DNA of 64,000 bases from Bog-756 sp963769905 (GCA_963769905.1 CAVYNG010000002.1:2356001-2420000); one strand, 5' to 3'; positions 50,885-60,525 are shown, counted from the stretch's first letter. A program made the numbers and translations. The notes: generated from the sequence alone by a model not told the origin.

Positions 50885-51418
50885 TCAGAAGGGCAATCCG
50901 ACCACTCGCAGACCGCCGGCCGGCACATCGTGATCCGGCGCGAACGAGTACCAACACGTCAGGAGCGGCATCGCGATCGGACCGCTCTCCTGATCGACTG
51001 TGACCTCGCCATGGACTTGTCGCCAACCCATGCGTTCGTAGAAGGCGAGGCGGACGTCCCGACAGAACAGCAAGCCGAAGGGCCGACCCATCGCACCCAT
51101 CCTGGCGGTCGTGTCCCGGACGAGGAGCTCACCGATGCCTCGACCTCTGAGCGTTGGATGCACCATCACTCCACCGAGACCGACGCCGAGCAGGCGCGTG
51201 CCGTCGGTCTCGACCTCGATCGGGAGGAACCCCGCGTGTGCGATCGGCCGTCCGTCCTCGACCACCACGACATGGTGGTCCTTCGGTGCCCAGGTGATGG
51301 CCAGGTGGTCGGTGCCATACGGATCCGCCTCGCCGCCGGCGAGGGTCGCCGCGTCCTCGAGCGAGAACTCGGAAACCTCCGTCACGTCCACCTCGGAGAG
51401 GGTATCGGGTGATCGCAT
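50885..51418 (-). CDS. GNAT family N-acetyltransferase (AAC(2')-like)
   Basis: The protein has 177 residues from ATG 51418. HHVVVVEDGRPIAHAGFLPIE is the central sheet, and GVMVHPTLRGRGIGELLVRD contains the acetyl-CoA loop RGRGIG. LLFCRDVRLAFYERMGWRQV completes the fold. The order and length agree with the AAC(2')-like subgroup, but substrate-binding residues cannot be judged by eye. It shares a direction with the kinase-like gene 64 bases downstream. Confidence 0.88.
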   Translation of the reverse strand: MRSPDTLSEVDVTEVSEFSLEDAATLAGGEADPYGTDHLAITWAPKDHHVVVVEDGRPIAHAGFLPIEVETDGTRLLGVGLGGVMVHPTLRGRGIGELLVRDTTARMGAMGRPFGLLFCRDVRLAFYERMGWRQVHGEVTVDQESGPIAMPLLTCWYSFAPDHDVPAGGLRVVGLPF

Positions 51419-51489
51419 CGTGGGGTGAACCGACGACCGGGCGTCGGTGGCAACCCGAGTGCGGCCGGCCTTCTTAGAATCCCTGTTTC

Positions 51490-51954
51490 ATGGAAACGAT
51501 CATCGTTGCGACCGACGGCTCCGACACGGCAAGCGAAGCGGCTGCGAGGGGTCTCGCGCTCCTGCGAGCGGTCGACAAGGTCCTCGTGGTGACCGTCGCG
51601 GATCTAGCCGATCCCGACCTCGCGGAGGATGCGACCGGTCATGCGGCGGCGACGATGACGCCCGACGAGATCGAGACACAGAACGAGGAGGCACTGTCGC
51701 TGGGCCAGGCGAACATCGACGCGACGGTCGAGGCCTTGCGGGCCGGCCCCGGCCTCCCCTCTGGTCTCGAGACACGGGTCCTCGGCGGCCAAGCAGGCGC
51801 CGCCCTCTGCCACCTGGCTTCCGACACCGAGGCGATTGCCATCGTCATGGGATCGAGCGGACGGGGTGGCATCAGACGCGCGGTCTTGGGATCGGTCTCC
51901 GACCACGTGGTGCGCCATGCGCCGTGCCCGGTCGTCGTCACCCGGTCGCCCTGA
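51490..51954 (+). CDS. Universal stress protein (UspA family)
   Basis: The gene encodes 154 residues. METIIVATDGSDTASEAAAR is the N-terminal strand with the ATP-binding Asp, and IVMGSSGRGGIRRAVLGSVS is the G-2x-G-9x-G(S/T) nucleotide loop, so it is an ATP-binding member. VVRHAPCPVVVTRSP ends the fold. TAGAAT at 51475-51480 is placed as a -10 element so close to the ATG that the mRNA may be leaderless; no Shine-Dalgarno sequence is visible. Confidence 0.93.
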   Translation: METIIVATDGSDTASEAAARGLALLRAVDKVLVVTVADLADPDLAEDATGHAAATMTPDEIETQNEEALSLGQANIDATVEALRAGPGLPSGLETRVLGGQAGAALCHLASDTEAIAIVMGSSGRGGIRRAVLGSVSDHVVRHAPCPVVVTRSP

Positions 51955-52026
51955 CCCGGCCGTCGCGACCCCCCATCGTCCAGCGAAGGTCCTCTGCGCC
52001 GCCGCGGACCAGTCGCCTCGCGCAGA

Positions 52027-55000
52027 TCAGCCCAGCGTCGCGAGCTGGTCGGCCGCCTGTCTGGCCACCGCCGGGAACCCGTATCGCTCGGCCACATCGC
52101 GGGCGACGGCGAGCATCGTCTCCGCGCGCCCCGCATCGCCGGTGGCACCCCGGGCGAGCAGCGCGCGACTCCACTCCAACTGGGTGAGGGCCACGAAGAA
52201 GGGTGCCTCGAGCCTCCTGCTGATCTCGAACGCGTGGGCGAAATGGGTGTCCGCGACGTCGTAGCGCCCGAGCACCGTGGCGAGCATTCCGAGGTCGTGG
52301 GCGACGACCCCGAGCACCATCGCACCGGTGGTGACGGTCAGGTGTCCCCAGTCCGCCAGCCGGTCGTAGAGCATCTCGGCGGCCTCCGTCTCGGTCAGAC
52401 GAGATGCCACCCGAGCCCACTGGTTCAAGTACGAGAGCAGCGCATAGTCGCGGGGAGCAGAGAAACCCGAGGAGGCCTCCGACAGCAGCTTTGCACGAGC
52501 CTCTTCGTCTCGTCCCGACTCGACGAGGGCAAAGGCTGCGAGCGCACGGTAGAGAGGAAGCCCCGGGGTCTCCACTTCCATCTCGACGATGAAGTCGGCG
52601 ACCTCACCCAGCCGCCCCTGTTGCCAACGAATTGCGAAGAGGTGGGCGCTGTAGAAGACGAGCACGTCGGGCTGGCCGGTCTCGTTGCCCATCCGGAGTG
52701 CTTCGTCGGCGCACGCCTCCGATCCGCCGATGTCACCTGCGAGCAGCATGGACCAGCTCCGACTGAAGCTGACACTCCACTTGAGCATGGGTTGCCCGAT
52801 CTCCGCCGCGAGCCGACCGGCTTCGTCGTGGCAGCGGTTCACCTCTCCCACGTCGCCGACTTGCACCGAGAACATCGCCCGAAAGCCCAGGGCCCAGACC
52901 TTGCCGACCGGGTCGCCGACTTCGTCCGCGAGAGCCTCCGCCTCCACGTAGTCGGACAGCAACTCCTCGATCGTCTCGGGAATCCAGATGGGCAGGCCAC
53001 GCCGCAGCAGCGTGTCGAGAATGGTGTGGGGGTCACCGACGTCGCGGGCCATGCTCAACGCTTCGTCGGCCAACGCTCGTCGAGTCGGGTAGTCGCTGTC
53101 GAAAAGGCGCTCCGACGCGAGCAGCGCAAGGAGCCGGGCTCGCTCGGCCGAATTCCCCGTGCCGACCGCTTCGAGTGCGTCCTCGAGCACGGCGACTCGC
53201 TCACCATCGACCTCTCCGATCGCGCTGACGAAGCCCCGGTTGTTGGCGAGTGCTGCCCGAACGAGCGCGGCTCCGTCCCCCACTGCCGCGGCGAGACGGG
53301 CTGCTTCGAGGAGCGTCTCCCGATAGGCGGGCTCTCCCGCTTGACGCTGCGCCTCGCCGAGACCGGCAAGACAGGTTGCACGCTCCTCGGGGTCGGGTAC
53401 CTGAGCCAGCACGCTGAGCGCTTCGTTGAACCAACGGATGGCTTCCGTCGGGGCAAGAGCGCCAAGTGCGCTCTCCCCTGCAAGGCGCGCGTAGCTGACC
53501 GCCTTGGACGCCTCAGTCGGCCTGGTCGCCGCAAGCCAGTGGCGAGCGAGCTCACCCGCGCGGCTGCCGGCGTTCTCGCCGAGACGAGCCTCGAGGGCCT
53601 CTGCCGCCACGCGGTGGAGACGGGCTCTGCGGGTCGTGCGCAGGTCCTCGTACACGGTGTGTTGGATGAGGGCATGTGCAAACCGAAATCGCCCGGGAAG
53701 CGAACGCACCTCGGACACCAACGCCGCTGCCGACGCCGCTTCGAGCACGTCGAGGACCGTGTCCTCGTCCGTCTGGGTGAGCGCCACGAGCAGATCGACG
53801 TCGAACTCCTGCCCGAGCACCGAGGCAGCCGCAAGGACGCGCTCAGTCCCTTCGCCCAGGCGCGCGATCCGTGATCCCACGACCTGGCGCACGCTGTCGG
53901 GCAGCCCCGCGTCGGCCAGCTCCTGGGTCGGCACCCATCTGCCGGTGTCGTCCTGGACGATGGCGCGCGTCTCGATGAGATGGCGGAGGACTTCGGCCAC
54001 GAAGAAGGGGTTCCCGTCGGTCTCGCGGTAGAGGGCATGACCGAGTTGCACCCCGGCTTCGTCCATGTCGTGGCCCGCAGCAGCCTCCATCAGCGAGATG
54101 ACCTCGTCATCGGCCAGGCCCGAGAGTGCCACCCGGGTGACACGAGCTTCTCTGGTCAGCGCGGCCAAGGTTTCGGTGAGCGGGTGCGACGCGGAGAGCT
54201 CGACGTCCCGGTAGGTCCCGATCAGGAGCACGCGCCCCCGTACGTGGCTCGTGAGGTGACGAAGGAGTTGAAGGGTCGGCGGGTCGGCCCAGTGAAGGTC
54301 GTCGACGACCACCACGACCGCCTGGTCGGCCGCGGCACGTTCGAGAAGGGTCGTCACCGCGCCGTAGAGGATCCAGCGCTCGGCGTCGGGGTCGCTCGCT
54401 CCGGGTTCGGCGAGGTCCGGACGTCGATCTCTCAGCCTCGGTGCGAGGTGCGCGAGCAGGGCGAGGCAGTCGTCCCCGATCACGGACAACGCGCCATCGT
54501 CGACATGGGTCAGGTAGTGGCCGAGGAGCTCGACGAAGGGTCCGTAGGGAATTGGAAGGTCTTCGTCACACCGTCCGTACAGGACGAGAGCCCCGCCTAC
54601 GTGGGCCTGCCGAGCAAGCGTGGCGGTGAGAGTGCTCTTGCCGACTCCGGCTTCGCCGGCGACGAGGACCGTTCGCAGGAGCTCGTCGGCGACGATCGTC
54701 TTGAAGACCTCGTGTAACTGGTCCTTCTCGGAAGCGCGGCCTACAAGGCCGGTGGAAGGAGTCGGGGGCAGTCGAGGTGGGAGCGGAATCCCCGATCCCT
54801 CCCCCTCCTCTGCCCGCTCCCAGACGGCTTCCCAGGCGACGACGGGTTCGGGCAGGCCTTTGAGGTCGAGCTCCCGCTCGGTGACAAAAGTGTGGCCGGA
54901 GCGCCGGGCCAGTCCCTTGACGATGTCGGTGGTGAGGATCTGCCCTCCCTGGGCAACCGCGCACAGTCGTGACGCCTCGATGACCGGGTCGCCGAAGTAG

Positions 55001-55323
55001 TCGCCGTCCTCCGCGGTCACGTCACCTGTCGAGATCCCGATCCTGATGGCGAGCGGGACCGACGCGTTCGGGTTGTGGCGCTCGATGGCCTGCTGCATTT
55101 CGACCGCACAGAAGAGGGCGGGGGCGGTGGCGTCGAAGGCGACCATGAGCCCGTCGCCGAGATTCTTGACCTCGGTGCCGCCGGTGTCGGCCACGGCCTG
55201 ACGCAGGGCTGCGAAATGGTCACGGCGGATCTGGTTGGCAGCCTCCGGTGTCAGTGAAGAGGAAAGCTCGGTCGAACCGACCAGGTCGGTGAAGAGCACG
55301 GTGATGTTTTCGGTTGAGGCCAC
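52027..55323 (-). CDS. Class III adenylate/guanylate cyclase fused to AAA ATPase and TPR-like helices
   Basis: The protein has 1098 residues. The N-terminal cyclase domain (about 1-180) contains both metal Asp: VLFTDLVGSTELSS and KNLGDGLMVAFD, and a substrate-binding segment FGDPVIEASRLCAVAQGGQI. A linker with GLVGRASEKDQL opens the AAA_16 ATPase with Walker A VAGEAGVGKST (about 222) and Walker B VVVVVDDLHWADPP. The C-terminal 500 residues are TPR-like helical repeats (EAIRWFNEALSVLAQV). The LuxR helix-turn-helix often found at the end of MalT-like proteins is missing. It probably makes cAMP or cGMP under control of the ATPase module. Confidence 0.92.
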   Translation of the reverse strand: MASTENITVLFTDLVGSTELSSSLTPEAANQIRRDHFAALRQAVADTGGTEVKNLGDGLMVAFDATAPALFCAVEMQQAIERHNPNASVPLAIRIGISTGDVTAEDGDYFGDPVIEASRLCAVAQGGQILTTDIVKGLARRSGHTFVTERELDLKGLPEPVVAWEAVWERAEEGEGSGIPLPPRLPPTPSTGLVGRASEKDQLHEVFKTIVADELLRTVLVAGEAGVGKSTLTATLARQAHVGGALVLYGRCDEDLPIPYGPFVELLGHYLTHVDDGALSVIGDDCLALLAHLAPRLRDRRPDLAEPGASDPDAERWILYGAVTTLLERAAADQAVVVVVDDLHWADPPTLQLLRHLTSHVRGRVLLIGTYRDVELSASHPLTETLAALTREARVTRVALSGLADDEVISLMEAAAGHDMDEAGVQLGHALYRETDGNPFFVAEVLRHLIETRAIVQDDTGRWVPTQELADAGLPDSVRQVVGSRIARLGEGTERVLAAASVLGQEFDVDLLVALTQTDEDTVLDVLEAASAAALVSEVRSLPGRFRFAHALIQHTVYEDLRTTRRARLHRVAAEALEARLGENAGSRAGELARHWLAATRPTEASKAVSYARLAGESALGALAPTEAIRWFNEALSVLAQVPDPEERATCLAGLGEAQRQAGEPAYRETLLEAARLAAAVGDGAALVRAALANNRGFVSAIGEVDGERVAVLEDALEAVGTGNSAERARLLALLASERLFDSDYPTRRALADEALSMARDVGDPHTILDTLLRRGLPIWIPETIEELLSDYVEAEALADEVGDPVGKVWALGFRAMFSVQVGDVGEVNRCHDEAGRLAAEIGQPMLKWSVSFSRSWSMLLAGDIGGSEACADEALRMGNETGQPDVLVFYSAHLFAIRWQQGRLGEVADFIVEMEVETPGLPLYRALAAFALVESGRDEEARAKLLSEASSGFSAPRDYALLSYLNQWARVASRLTETEAAEMLYDRLADWGHLTVTTGAMVLGVVAHDLGMLATVLGRYDVADTHFAHAFEISRRLEAPFFVALTQLEWSRALLARGATGDAGRAETMLAVARDVAERYGFPAVARQAADQLATLG

Positions 55324-55529
55324 CTCTCCCCTTCCCAGCCTCGCGACAGGTTACGCCGAAGCACCTTCGAAGCCCACCAGTTTGCGCGCACGCCTGACCT
55401 GCTCATTCTCGACCCCCAACTTCCCGCCAGCACCGCGCTGATGTTCCCGTCTGACCGGAGTGTCGATCGGGGCCACCGGTTCCCGCCGGATCGTTCAGCC
55501 TTCTCACGCCTGTTCGAGGATCGAATGGC

Positions 55530-55997
55530 TCAAGTTTCGGCTGCCGCCTTGATCGCCCCCAAGGTTGCATCGATACCGCTCTTGGCGGCGTCGCGGCGGA
55601 TCCCGATCTCCTTCGGCGCGTCCTCGCCGAAGGCATTCTCGAAGAATGCAGCGCCTTCGGGAGGCAGTTCCCACGTCTCGGTGAGCTCGGTCCCGCCGTC
55701 GACCCCGGAGAATGTGTAGCCCCACCGAGCTCGCGTCGGAGGCTCGGACACGACCCAGGCGAACTCGCGGCCGCGGTCGGCGGCCACGACCTCCGAACGC
55801 GTTTCCCAGGTCCGCTCCGGCCGTTCGTTCCGGCCGGTGAACTTGGCCCCGACGTGCGGCCCGTCGCCCTCATCCCACCAGCACGCCTTGCAGATGGGAC
55901 TCCAGTCGCCCATGCGTGTCACGTCGGCCACCAGGTCGTAGAGCTCCTCGGGGGACCGGTTGACGACGATCGAACCGGAGTGACGCAGCGTCGGCAT
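55530..55997 (-). CDS. SRPBCC family protein
   Basis: The gene encodes 155 residues. HSGSIVVNRSPEELYDLVADV is the first strand and helix, CKACWWDEGDGPHVGAKFTG and RAGRWGYTFSGV-type strands follow, and GGTELTETWELPPEGAAFFE closes the sheet. Like the protein at 23571-24029 it belongs to the polyketide-cyclase/START-like superfamily with a hydrophobic ligand cavity. It is divergent from the MFS gene. Confidence 0.88.
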   Translation of the reverse strand: MPTLRHSGSIVVNRSPEELYDLVADVTRMGDWSPICKACWWDEGDGPHVGAKFTGRNERPERTWETRSEVVAADRGREFAWVVSEPPTRARWGYTFSGVDGGTELTETWELPPEGAAFFENAFGEDAPKEIGIRRDAAKSGIDATLGAIKAAAET

Positions 55998-56200
55998 GGC
56001 GCCAGTATGGCCGAGCGTTGCTGCGGTCCGCCACGAACTCGACCCGCATCACATCTGGAACCCCCCTCGGCGCCCGGAACCTCCGGGCTGTCGATCACGG
56101 AGAGATCGCAACATGCAGGGCCAGAATGCAGCGTTGCTCGTAAGGTGACGTGGCAGGGCACCGAATCCTCGGGCTCACGTCGACACGGGGAATCAACGAT

Positions 56201-57589
56201 TTGGCGACATCTTCACCTTCAACCCTGCGACGAATGCTGATCCCGCTGGCGCTCGCTCAATTCATCTGCAGCTTTGCCGGATCGAACATGAACGTGATGA
56301 TCAACGACATCAGCAAGGATCTGAACACCACCGTGAAGGGCGTCCAGACCGCCATCACCGTCTTCTTGCTGGTCATGGCGGCGCTCATGATTCCCGGTGG
56401 GAAGCTCACCGTCCGGTGGGGTCGGAAGCGCTGCTTCACCGTCGGACTGACCATCTACGCCATCGGCGCGGTGATGAGCGCGCTGTCTCCCAACCTCGGA
56501 GTGCTGATCCTCGGGAACTCCATCTTCGAGGGCGTCGGCACCGCGCTGCTGATACCCCCCGTGTACATCCTCACCACGCTCTTCTTCACCGAAGTAACGA
56601 GCCGGGCCCGTGCATTCGGCGCGATCAGCGGGTTGGGTGGGGTCGGGGCAGCGGCGGGGCCGCTGCTCGGAGGTCTCATCACCACCGCAATCAGCTGGAG
56701 AGCTGCGTTCGTCTTCCAGGCGCTCGTCGTCGTCGTGATCGTGATCCTGAGCCGCAAGATCAAGGATCCACTGCCACCGGACCCGAGCAGCCATCTGGAC
56801 AAATTCGGGGTGGTGCTGTCGGCGCTCGGGCTTGTCATGGTGGTGATGGGCATTCAAGTGGCCGCCGACAATTTGTGGTGGACGCTCGTGCTCGTCGTGG
56901 CCGGTTCCCTAGTGCTGACGTGGTTCTTCGTCCACATCAGGAACCTCGAGCGGGCCGGTCGCGAGCCGCTGCTCTCCACGAGCCTGTTCCGGAACCGGAC
57001 GTCCGACCTGGGTCTCGTCACCCAGAACGTTCAGTGGCTCTTGCTTCTCGGTACGGCGTTCGTGGTATCCGCCTACCTGCAGGCGGTGCGCGGGTACAAC
57101 GCGATCCAAACTGGCGTCATCTTCACCGCGGCGACGGTCGGCATCCTTCTCTCTTCGTTCGGAGCGGAGCGCTTTGCCAGGCGGCGCGCCCAGCGGACGC
57201 TGATCGTGGCCGGCTTCGTGACGACGCTCGTCGGCATCGGCGTCCTGCTCGGCTTGGTCATTGCCGCGGACAGCGTCTGGACGTTCGCCCCGGGTCTCTT
57301 CCTCGTCGGATTCGGGTGTGGTGCGATGCTGACTCCATCGGTCAACGTGGTCCAGTCCAGCTTTCCCGAGCGACAACAAGGTGAGATCTCGGGCCTGTCG
57401 CGTGCGGTCTCGAATCTTGGCTCGACGTTCGGGACGGCGATTGCGGGGACGGTGCTCGTCGCGCAGATCGTGGAGGGCCACAAGTCTTACGGACTTTCGA
57501 TGATCGTGCTCGCAGTTGCCGGACTGATCGGCTTGGTGGCTGCTCTCTTCCTGCCCGCCAAGATCTCGGTTGCGACCGAGCAGAATTGA
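56201..57589 (+). CDS. MFS transporter (DHA2-like)
   Basis: The gene encodes 462 residues from TTG 56201 (preceded by CGGGGAA); a GTG at 56150 would add 17 residues of unclear value, and an ATG lies at 56234. Twelve to fourteen helices are visible. Motif A-like GGKLTVRWGRKRCFTVG lies in the first cytoplasmic loop, and GLGGVGAAAGPLLGGLI is motif C, found in drug antiporters. The gene is divergent from the SRPBCC gene and convergent with the YWLV-repeat gene. Confidence 0.9.
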   Translation: MATSSPSTLRRMLIPLALAQFICSFAGSNMNVMINDISKDLNTTVKGVQTAITVFLLVMAALMIPGGKLTVRWGRKRCFTVGLTIYAIGAVMSALSPNLGVLILGNSIFEGVGTALLIPPVYILTTLFFTEVTSRARAFGAISGLGGVGAAAGPLLGGLITTAISWRAAFVFQALVVVVIVILSRKIKDPLPPDPSSHLDKFGVVLSALGLVMVVMGIQVAADNLWWTLVLVVAGSLVLTWFFVHIRNLERAGREPLLSTSLFRNRTSDLGLVTQNVQWLLLLGTAFVVSAYLQAVRGYNAIQTGVIFTAATVGILLSSFGAERFARRRAQRTLIVAGFVTTLVGIGVLLGLVIAADSVWTFAPGLFLVGFGCGAMLTPSVNVVQSSFPERQQGEISGLSRAVSNLGSTFGTAIAGTVLVAQIVEGHKSYGLSMIVLAVAGLIGLVAALFLPAKISVATEQN

Positions 57590-57722
57590 CTGGCCCCACG
57601 AGGACAGGCCACAAGGCGCTCGGTAGCCACCAGTTGAACCTGAACGACCGCAACAACAACACAAAATCGGGGGTGGACAACTGCTACCGGCTGACCAAGC
57701 TGTCGGGGTCTTCGGCGTCCTC

Positions 57723-58622
57723 CTAAGCGCCGGGCGTGGCGGCGATCCCGACGATTGGTCCGTTCAGCACCGTGCCACCCATCGACCCCTCGTAGGGCGC
57801 GCCGCCGAGCGAAAAGACTCCGCCGTCGGCCGCTGCCAACCAGTAACCCCGGCCGCCGGCGTTGACCGCCATGCCGACGATTGGGGCGTTCAACACCGTG
57901 CCACCCATCGATCCCTCGTAGGCCGCATCCCCGAAGGCGAAGACGCCACCGTCGGCGGCGACCAACCAGTAGCCCTTCCCATCCGGCGTCGCGGCAATGC
58001 CGACGATGGCCCCGTTGAGAGGCCGGCCTCCCGTCGATCCGTAGAACTGGGCATCCCCGAAGCCGAAGACCCCGCCGTCTGCTCCCACGAGCCAGTAGCC
58101 ACCGCGATCAGGGGTAGGAGCCATCCCTACGATGAGCGCCGCCAGCCTGAGATTTGTCGTGCCGCCGAGCGGAGGCGGCGCGCTCCCACATCCCATGACG
58201 CCACCGTTGGCGCTGACCAACCAGACTCCCTGCCCTTTCCCGGTGACCGCGACGCCCGTCCAGGTTCCGGCGGCCCCGTTGGTGGACGTGCAACTCGCAG
58301 GGTTCAAAATTGCGCTCCCGAACGGTGTGGCGGAGCGGTACGCGTTGAGCAGCCAATAGCCCGCTCCGTCAGGATCGGAGGCGATCCCACTGCAGCCGAG
58401 GGCGGCATCGAGCGTGCTCTGTGCTTGAGGAGAGAATCCGCAGCTGTTCAGGATCGATGCCGTGTAGCCGGAACCGAAGAAGGGCGCGTTGAATGCGAAG
58501 ACACCTCCGTCGGCTCCCGCCAGCCAGTAGCCAGGCATCCGGGCCGGGGTGGCCGCCGCCTGGGTGGTGGACGGCGTCACGAGGAGGCATGACAGCGCAC
58601 AGATCAGAGGACAGGCCAGCAT
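57723..58622 (-). CDS. Secreted YWLV/GGVF-repeat protein
   Basis: The gene encodes 299 residues from ATG 58622 (GGGGAGG seven bases upstream). A signal peptide (LACPLICALSCLLVTPSTTQ) is followed by five to six repeats of 42-48 residues, seen as GYWLAGADGGVFAFNAPFFG, GYWLVGADGGVFGFGDAQFY, GYWLVAADGGVFAFGDAAYE and GYWLAAADGGVFSLGGAPYE, separated by PIVGIAATPDG. A Cys pair in the middle may form a disulfide. Repeats like these probably form a beta-propeller; they are characteristic of secreted proteins of Acidimicrobiia. The function is unknown; the fragment at 9373-9531 is a relative. Confidence 0.85.
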   Translation of the reverse strand: MLACPLICALSCLLVTPSTTQAAATPARMPGYWLAGADGGVFAFNAPFFGSGYTASILNSCGFSPQAQSTLDAALGCSGIASDPDGAGYWLLNAYRSATPFGSAILNPASCTSTNGAAGTWTGVAVTGKGQGVWLVSANGGVMGCGSAPPPLGGTTNLRLAALIVGMAPTPDRGGYWLVGADGGVFGFGDAQFYGSTGGRPLNGAIVGIAATPDGKGYWLVAADGGVFAFGDAAYEGSMGGTVLNAPIVGMAVNAGGRGYWLAAADGGVFSLGGAPYEGSMGGTVLNGPIVGIAATPGA

Positions 58623-58828
58623 CAAGCGCCTCCCCGAGATCACGGCCTCCTCCTCTCCGAGATGAGCCGGCCACGTTCGACTCTGCCGCCACCGTGCCGA
58701 GCGTCTTTGCGTCGGCCGGCAGAAGATATCCCTTCTCGACTTTCCGCCGCGGTCGCAGCATCCACTTTGCGACGAATGCGGCGTGGTCGGGATAGAGGGT
58801 TTGTCAGAGCTTCGGCGGCGTCACCACC

Positions 58829-59995
58829 TCAGCTTGGTGGTCGAGCTTCTTCCCTCGCCGCTCGAGCTTGGGCCGCTTGCTTCTCCCATTTGACCTCGAT
58901 CTCGCCGAAGTGCCAGATGGCGAGTGCGACCAGCCAGGTCACGACGAAGACACCGACGATGACGAAGCCTGCACGGTTGATGTTGAAGTTGGCAAGGAAG
59001 CTCCAGAACGAACCGCCAAGACCGGCTTCCGTGGCCACAAGGCCGAGGATCTCCACGGTCCCGATGAAGAAAGCGATGAAGACCGAGAGGCCCGTGATCG
59101 TGAGGTTGTAGTAGATCTTGCGGATCGGCTTGGAGAATGCCCAGTCGTAGGCGAAGTTCATGAAGCACCCGTCGACGGTGTCGAACAGACACATCCCCGC
59201 GGCGAACAAGATGGGGAGCGAAAGCACCGCGTAGAACGGCAAGCCGCCAACCACCGCTGACCCGGCGAGCACCAGCAGGGCCACTTCCGTCGCCGTGTCG
59301 AAGCCGAGACCGAACAGAGCGCCGACGGGATACATCTTCCACGGCGTGTCGATCCGCTTCGCGTAGCCACCCAACAGCCGATTCATGAAGCCCCGGCTTT
59401 CGAGCTGCCGCTCCAGCTCGGCATCGTCGTAGCGTCCCTGGCGCATCTCACGGCTGACCCTGACGATCGACCAGAGGACAACCAGGTTGAGCAGTCCGAT
59501 CAGCCAGAGGAACACACCGGAGACAGACGTGCCGATGATGCCGGTCCAGTAGTGAAGCACGCTGTTGTCGTTCTGGACCGCCCCATCGAGCCAGCGGATC
59601 CCGAAGTTCAGGAAGACGGCGAGCAGAAAGACGATCGTGGAATGGCCGAGCGAGAAGAAGTAGCCGACGCTGACGGGCCGCTTGCCGTCCTGGACGAGCT
59701 TTCGTGTCGAGTTGTCGATGGCGGCGATGTGATCGGCGTCGAAGGCATGGCGCATCCCGAGTGTGTAAGCGAGGATGCCGGTCCCGAACCCGAAGACCTC
59801 GGTCTTCGTGAGGTGATAATGACCGCGCACGGCCATGACCAGCATTCCCCACCCGAGGATGTTGAGGCCGACGACGCTAGCGGCCATCCCGGCGACCCGC
59901 GTCCACTCACCGCGGGTGAGAGCTCCGGTGATCCGTCGAGACCGACGGGAAGGAACTGCCATCGTCTCCGTCGCCATGCCTGGCACCGTAGCCAT
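58829..59995 (-). CDS. Nickel/cobalt transporter (NiCoT/HoxN family)
   Basis: The protein has up to 388 residues with eight helices. The family signature HX4DH is in MRHAFDADHIAAIDNSTRKL (helix 2), followed by SVGYFFSLGHSTIVFLLAVF, and LGFDTATEVALLVL and GMCLFDTVDGCFMNFAYDWA are the other NiCoT motifs. ATG 59995 lies three bases from a Nur-like box, so either the mRNA is leaderless or one of the ATGs at 59977 and 59962 is used. It takes up Ni2+ or Co2+ across the inner membrane and is divergent from a Fur-family gene that probably represses it. Confidence 0.92.
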   Translation of the reverse strand: MATVPGMATETMAVPSRRSRRITGALTRGEWTRVAGMAASVVGLNILGWGMLVMAVRGHYHLTKTEVFGFGTGILAYTLGMRHAFDADHIAAIDNSTRKLVQDGKRPVSVGYFFSLGHSTIVFLLAVFLNFGIRWLDGAVQNDNSVLHYWTGIIGTSVSGVFLWLIGLLNLVVLWSIVRVSREMRQGRYDDAELERQLESRGFMNRLLGGYAKRIDTPWKMYPVGALFGLGFDTATEVALLVLAGSAVVGGLPFYAVLSLPILFAAGMCLFDTVDGCFMNFAYDWAFSKPIRKIYYNLTITGLSVFIAFFIGTVEILGLVATEAGLGGSFWSFLANFNINRAGFVIVGVFVVTWLVALAIWHFGEIEVKWEKQAAQARAAREEARPPS

Positions 59996-59997
59996 TC

Positions 59998-60014
59998 ATG
60001 CAAGTGATTCGCAA
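59998..60014. promoter_or_regulatory. Candidate Nur box between NiCoT and the Fur-family gene
   Basis: aTGCAA-GTGAT-TcGCAA matches the Streptomyces Nur consensus tTGCaa-N5-ttGCAA at all strongly conserved positions. It overlaps the NiCoT start region and lies 44 bases before the fur-type gene, so one site could control both divergent genes. Confidence 0.7.
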
Positions 60015-60057
60015 CAGATAAGGAGTCGTGAGAGCGCCCGGCACCTAGCATGGAAGG

Positions 60058-60525
60058 GTGAGCCGAAGCCCTGTTGCCGGAGAGGGAGGCCCGCCGGTAG
60101 AGGTCGAGTCGGTCGAGGACGTGCTCTCGCTGGTCCGTGCGCACGGTGGCCGGGCGACGACTGCTCGCCGACTGCTGGTCGAGGTCCTCTTGGCGCAAGG
60201 TGGCCATCTGAGCGCCGAGGAACTCGCCGAGGCTGTCCAGGCCACCTCGCCCGACATTCACGTGTCCACCGTCTATCGCAACCTCGATGAGCTCGAGCGT
60301 CTGGGCATCGTCACTCACGCACACCTCGGGCACGGTCCCGCCACGTATCACCTCGCCGCGCATGCCCATGGTCATCTGGTGTGCGAGGAGTGCGGAGCGA
60401 CGATCGAAGTCCCTCTCTCGCTCTACGCCGTTTTGAGCAAGCAGGCTGACACGCGGTTCGGTTTCGCAGTCAACCCCGGGCACTCCGCGGTCATGGGCAG
60501 ATGCCGGGCTTGCCGAAGGGATTGA
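60058..60525 (+). CDS. Fur-family metalloregulator, probably Nur-like
   Basis: The gene encodes 155 residues from GTG 60058. The winged helix is RATTARRLLVEVLLAQGGHL to DIHVSTVYRNLDELERLGIV (the STVYRNL recognition helix). The metal-binding half has HAHGHLVCEECG and ends CRACRRD, so both CxxC zinc sites are intact, with several His for the regulatory metal. Its place next to a NiCoT permease and a Nur-like box argues for nickel sensing rather than iron or zinc. TAGCAT at 60046-60051 is a likely -10 element, which would make the mRNA nearly leaderless. Confidence 0.92.
   Translation: MSRSPVAGEGGPPVEVESVEDVLSLVRAHGGRATTARRLLVEVLLAQGGHLSAEELAEAVQATSPDIHVSTVYRNLDELERLGIVTHAHLGHGPATYHLAAHAHGHLVCEECGATIEVPLSLYAVLSKQADTRFGFAVNPGHSAVMGRCRACRRD

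Noticed and set aside
50033..51418. Antibiotic-resistance cassette (phosphotransferase plus acetyltransferase)
   Set aside because: Both belong to broad families in which most members are not resistance enzymes. There are no integron or transposon features, and composition matches the neighbours.
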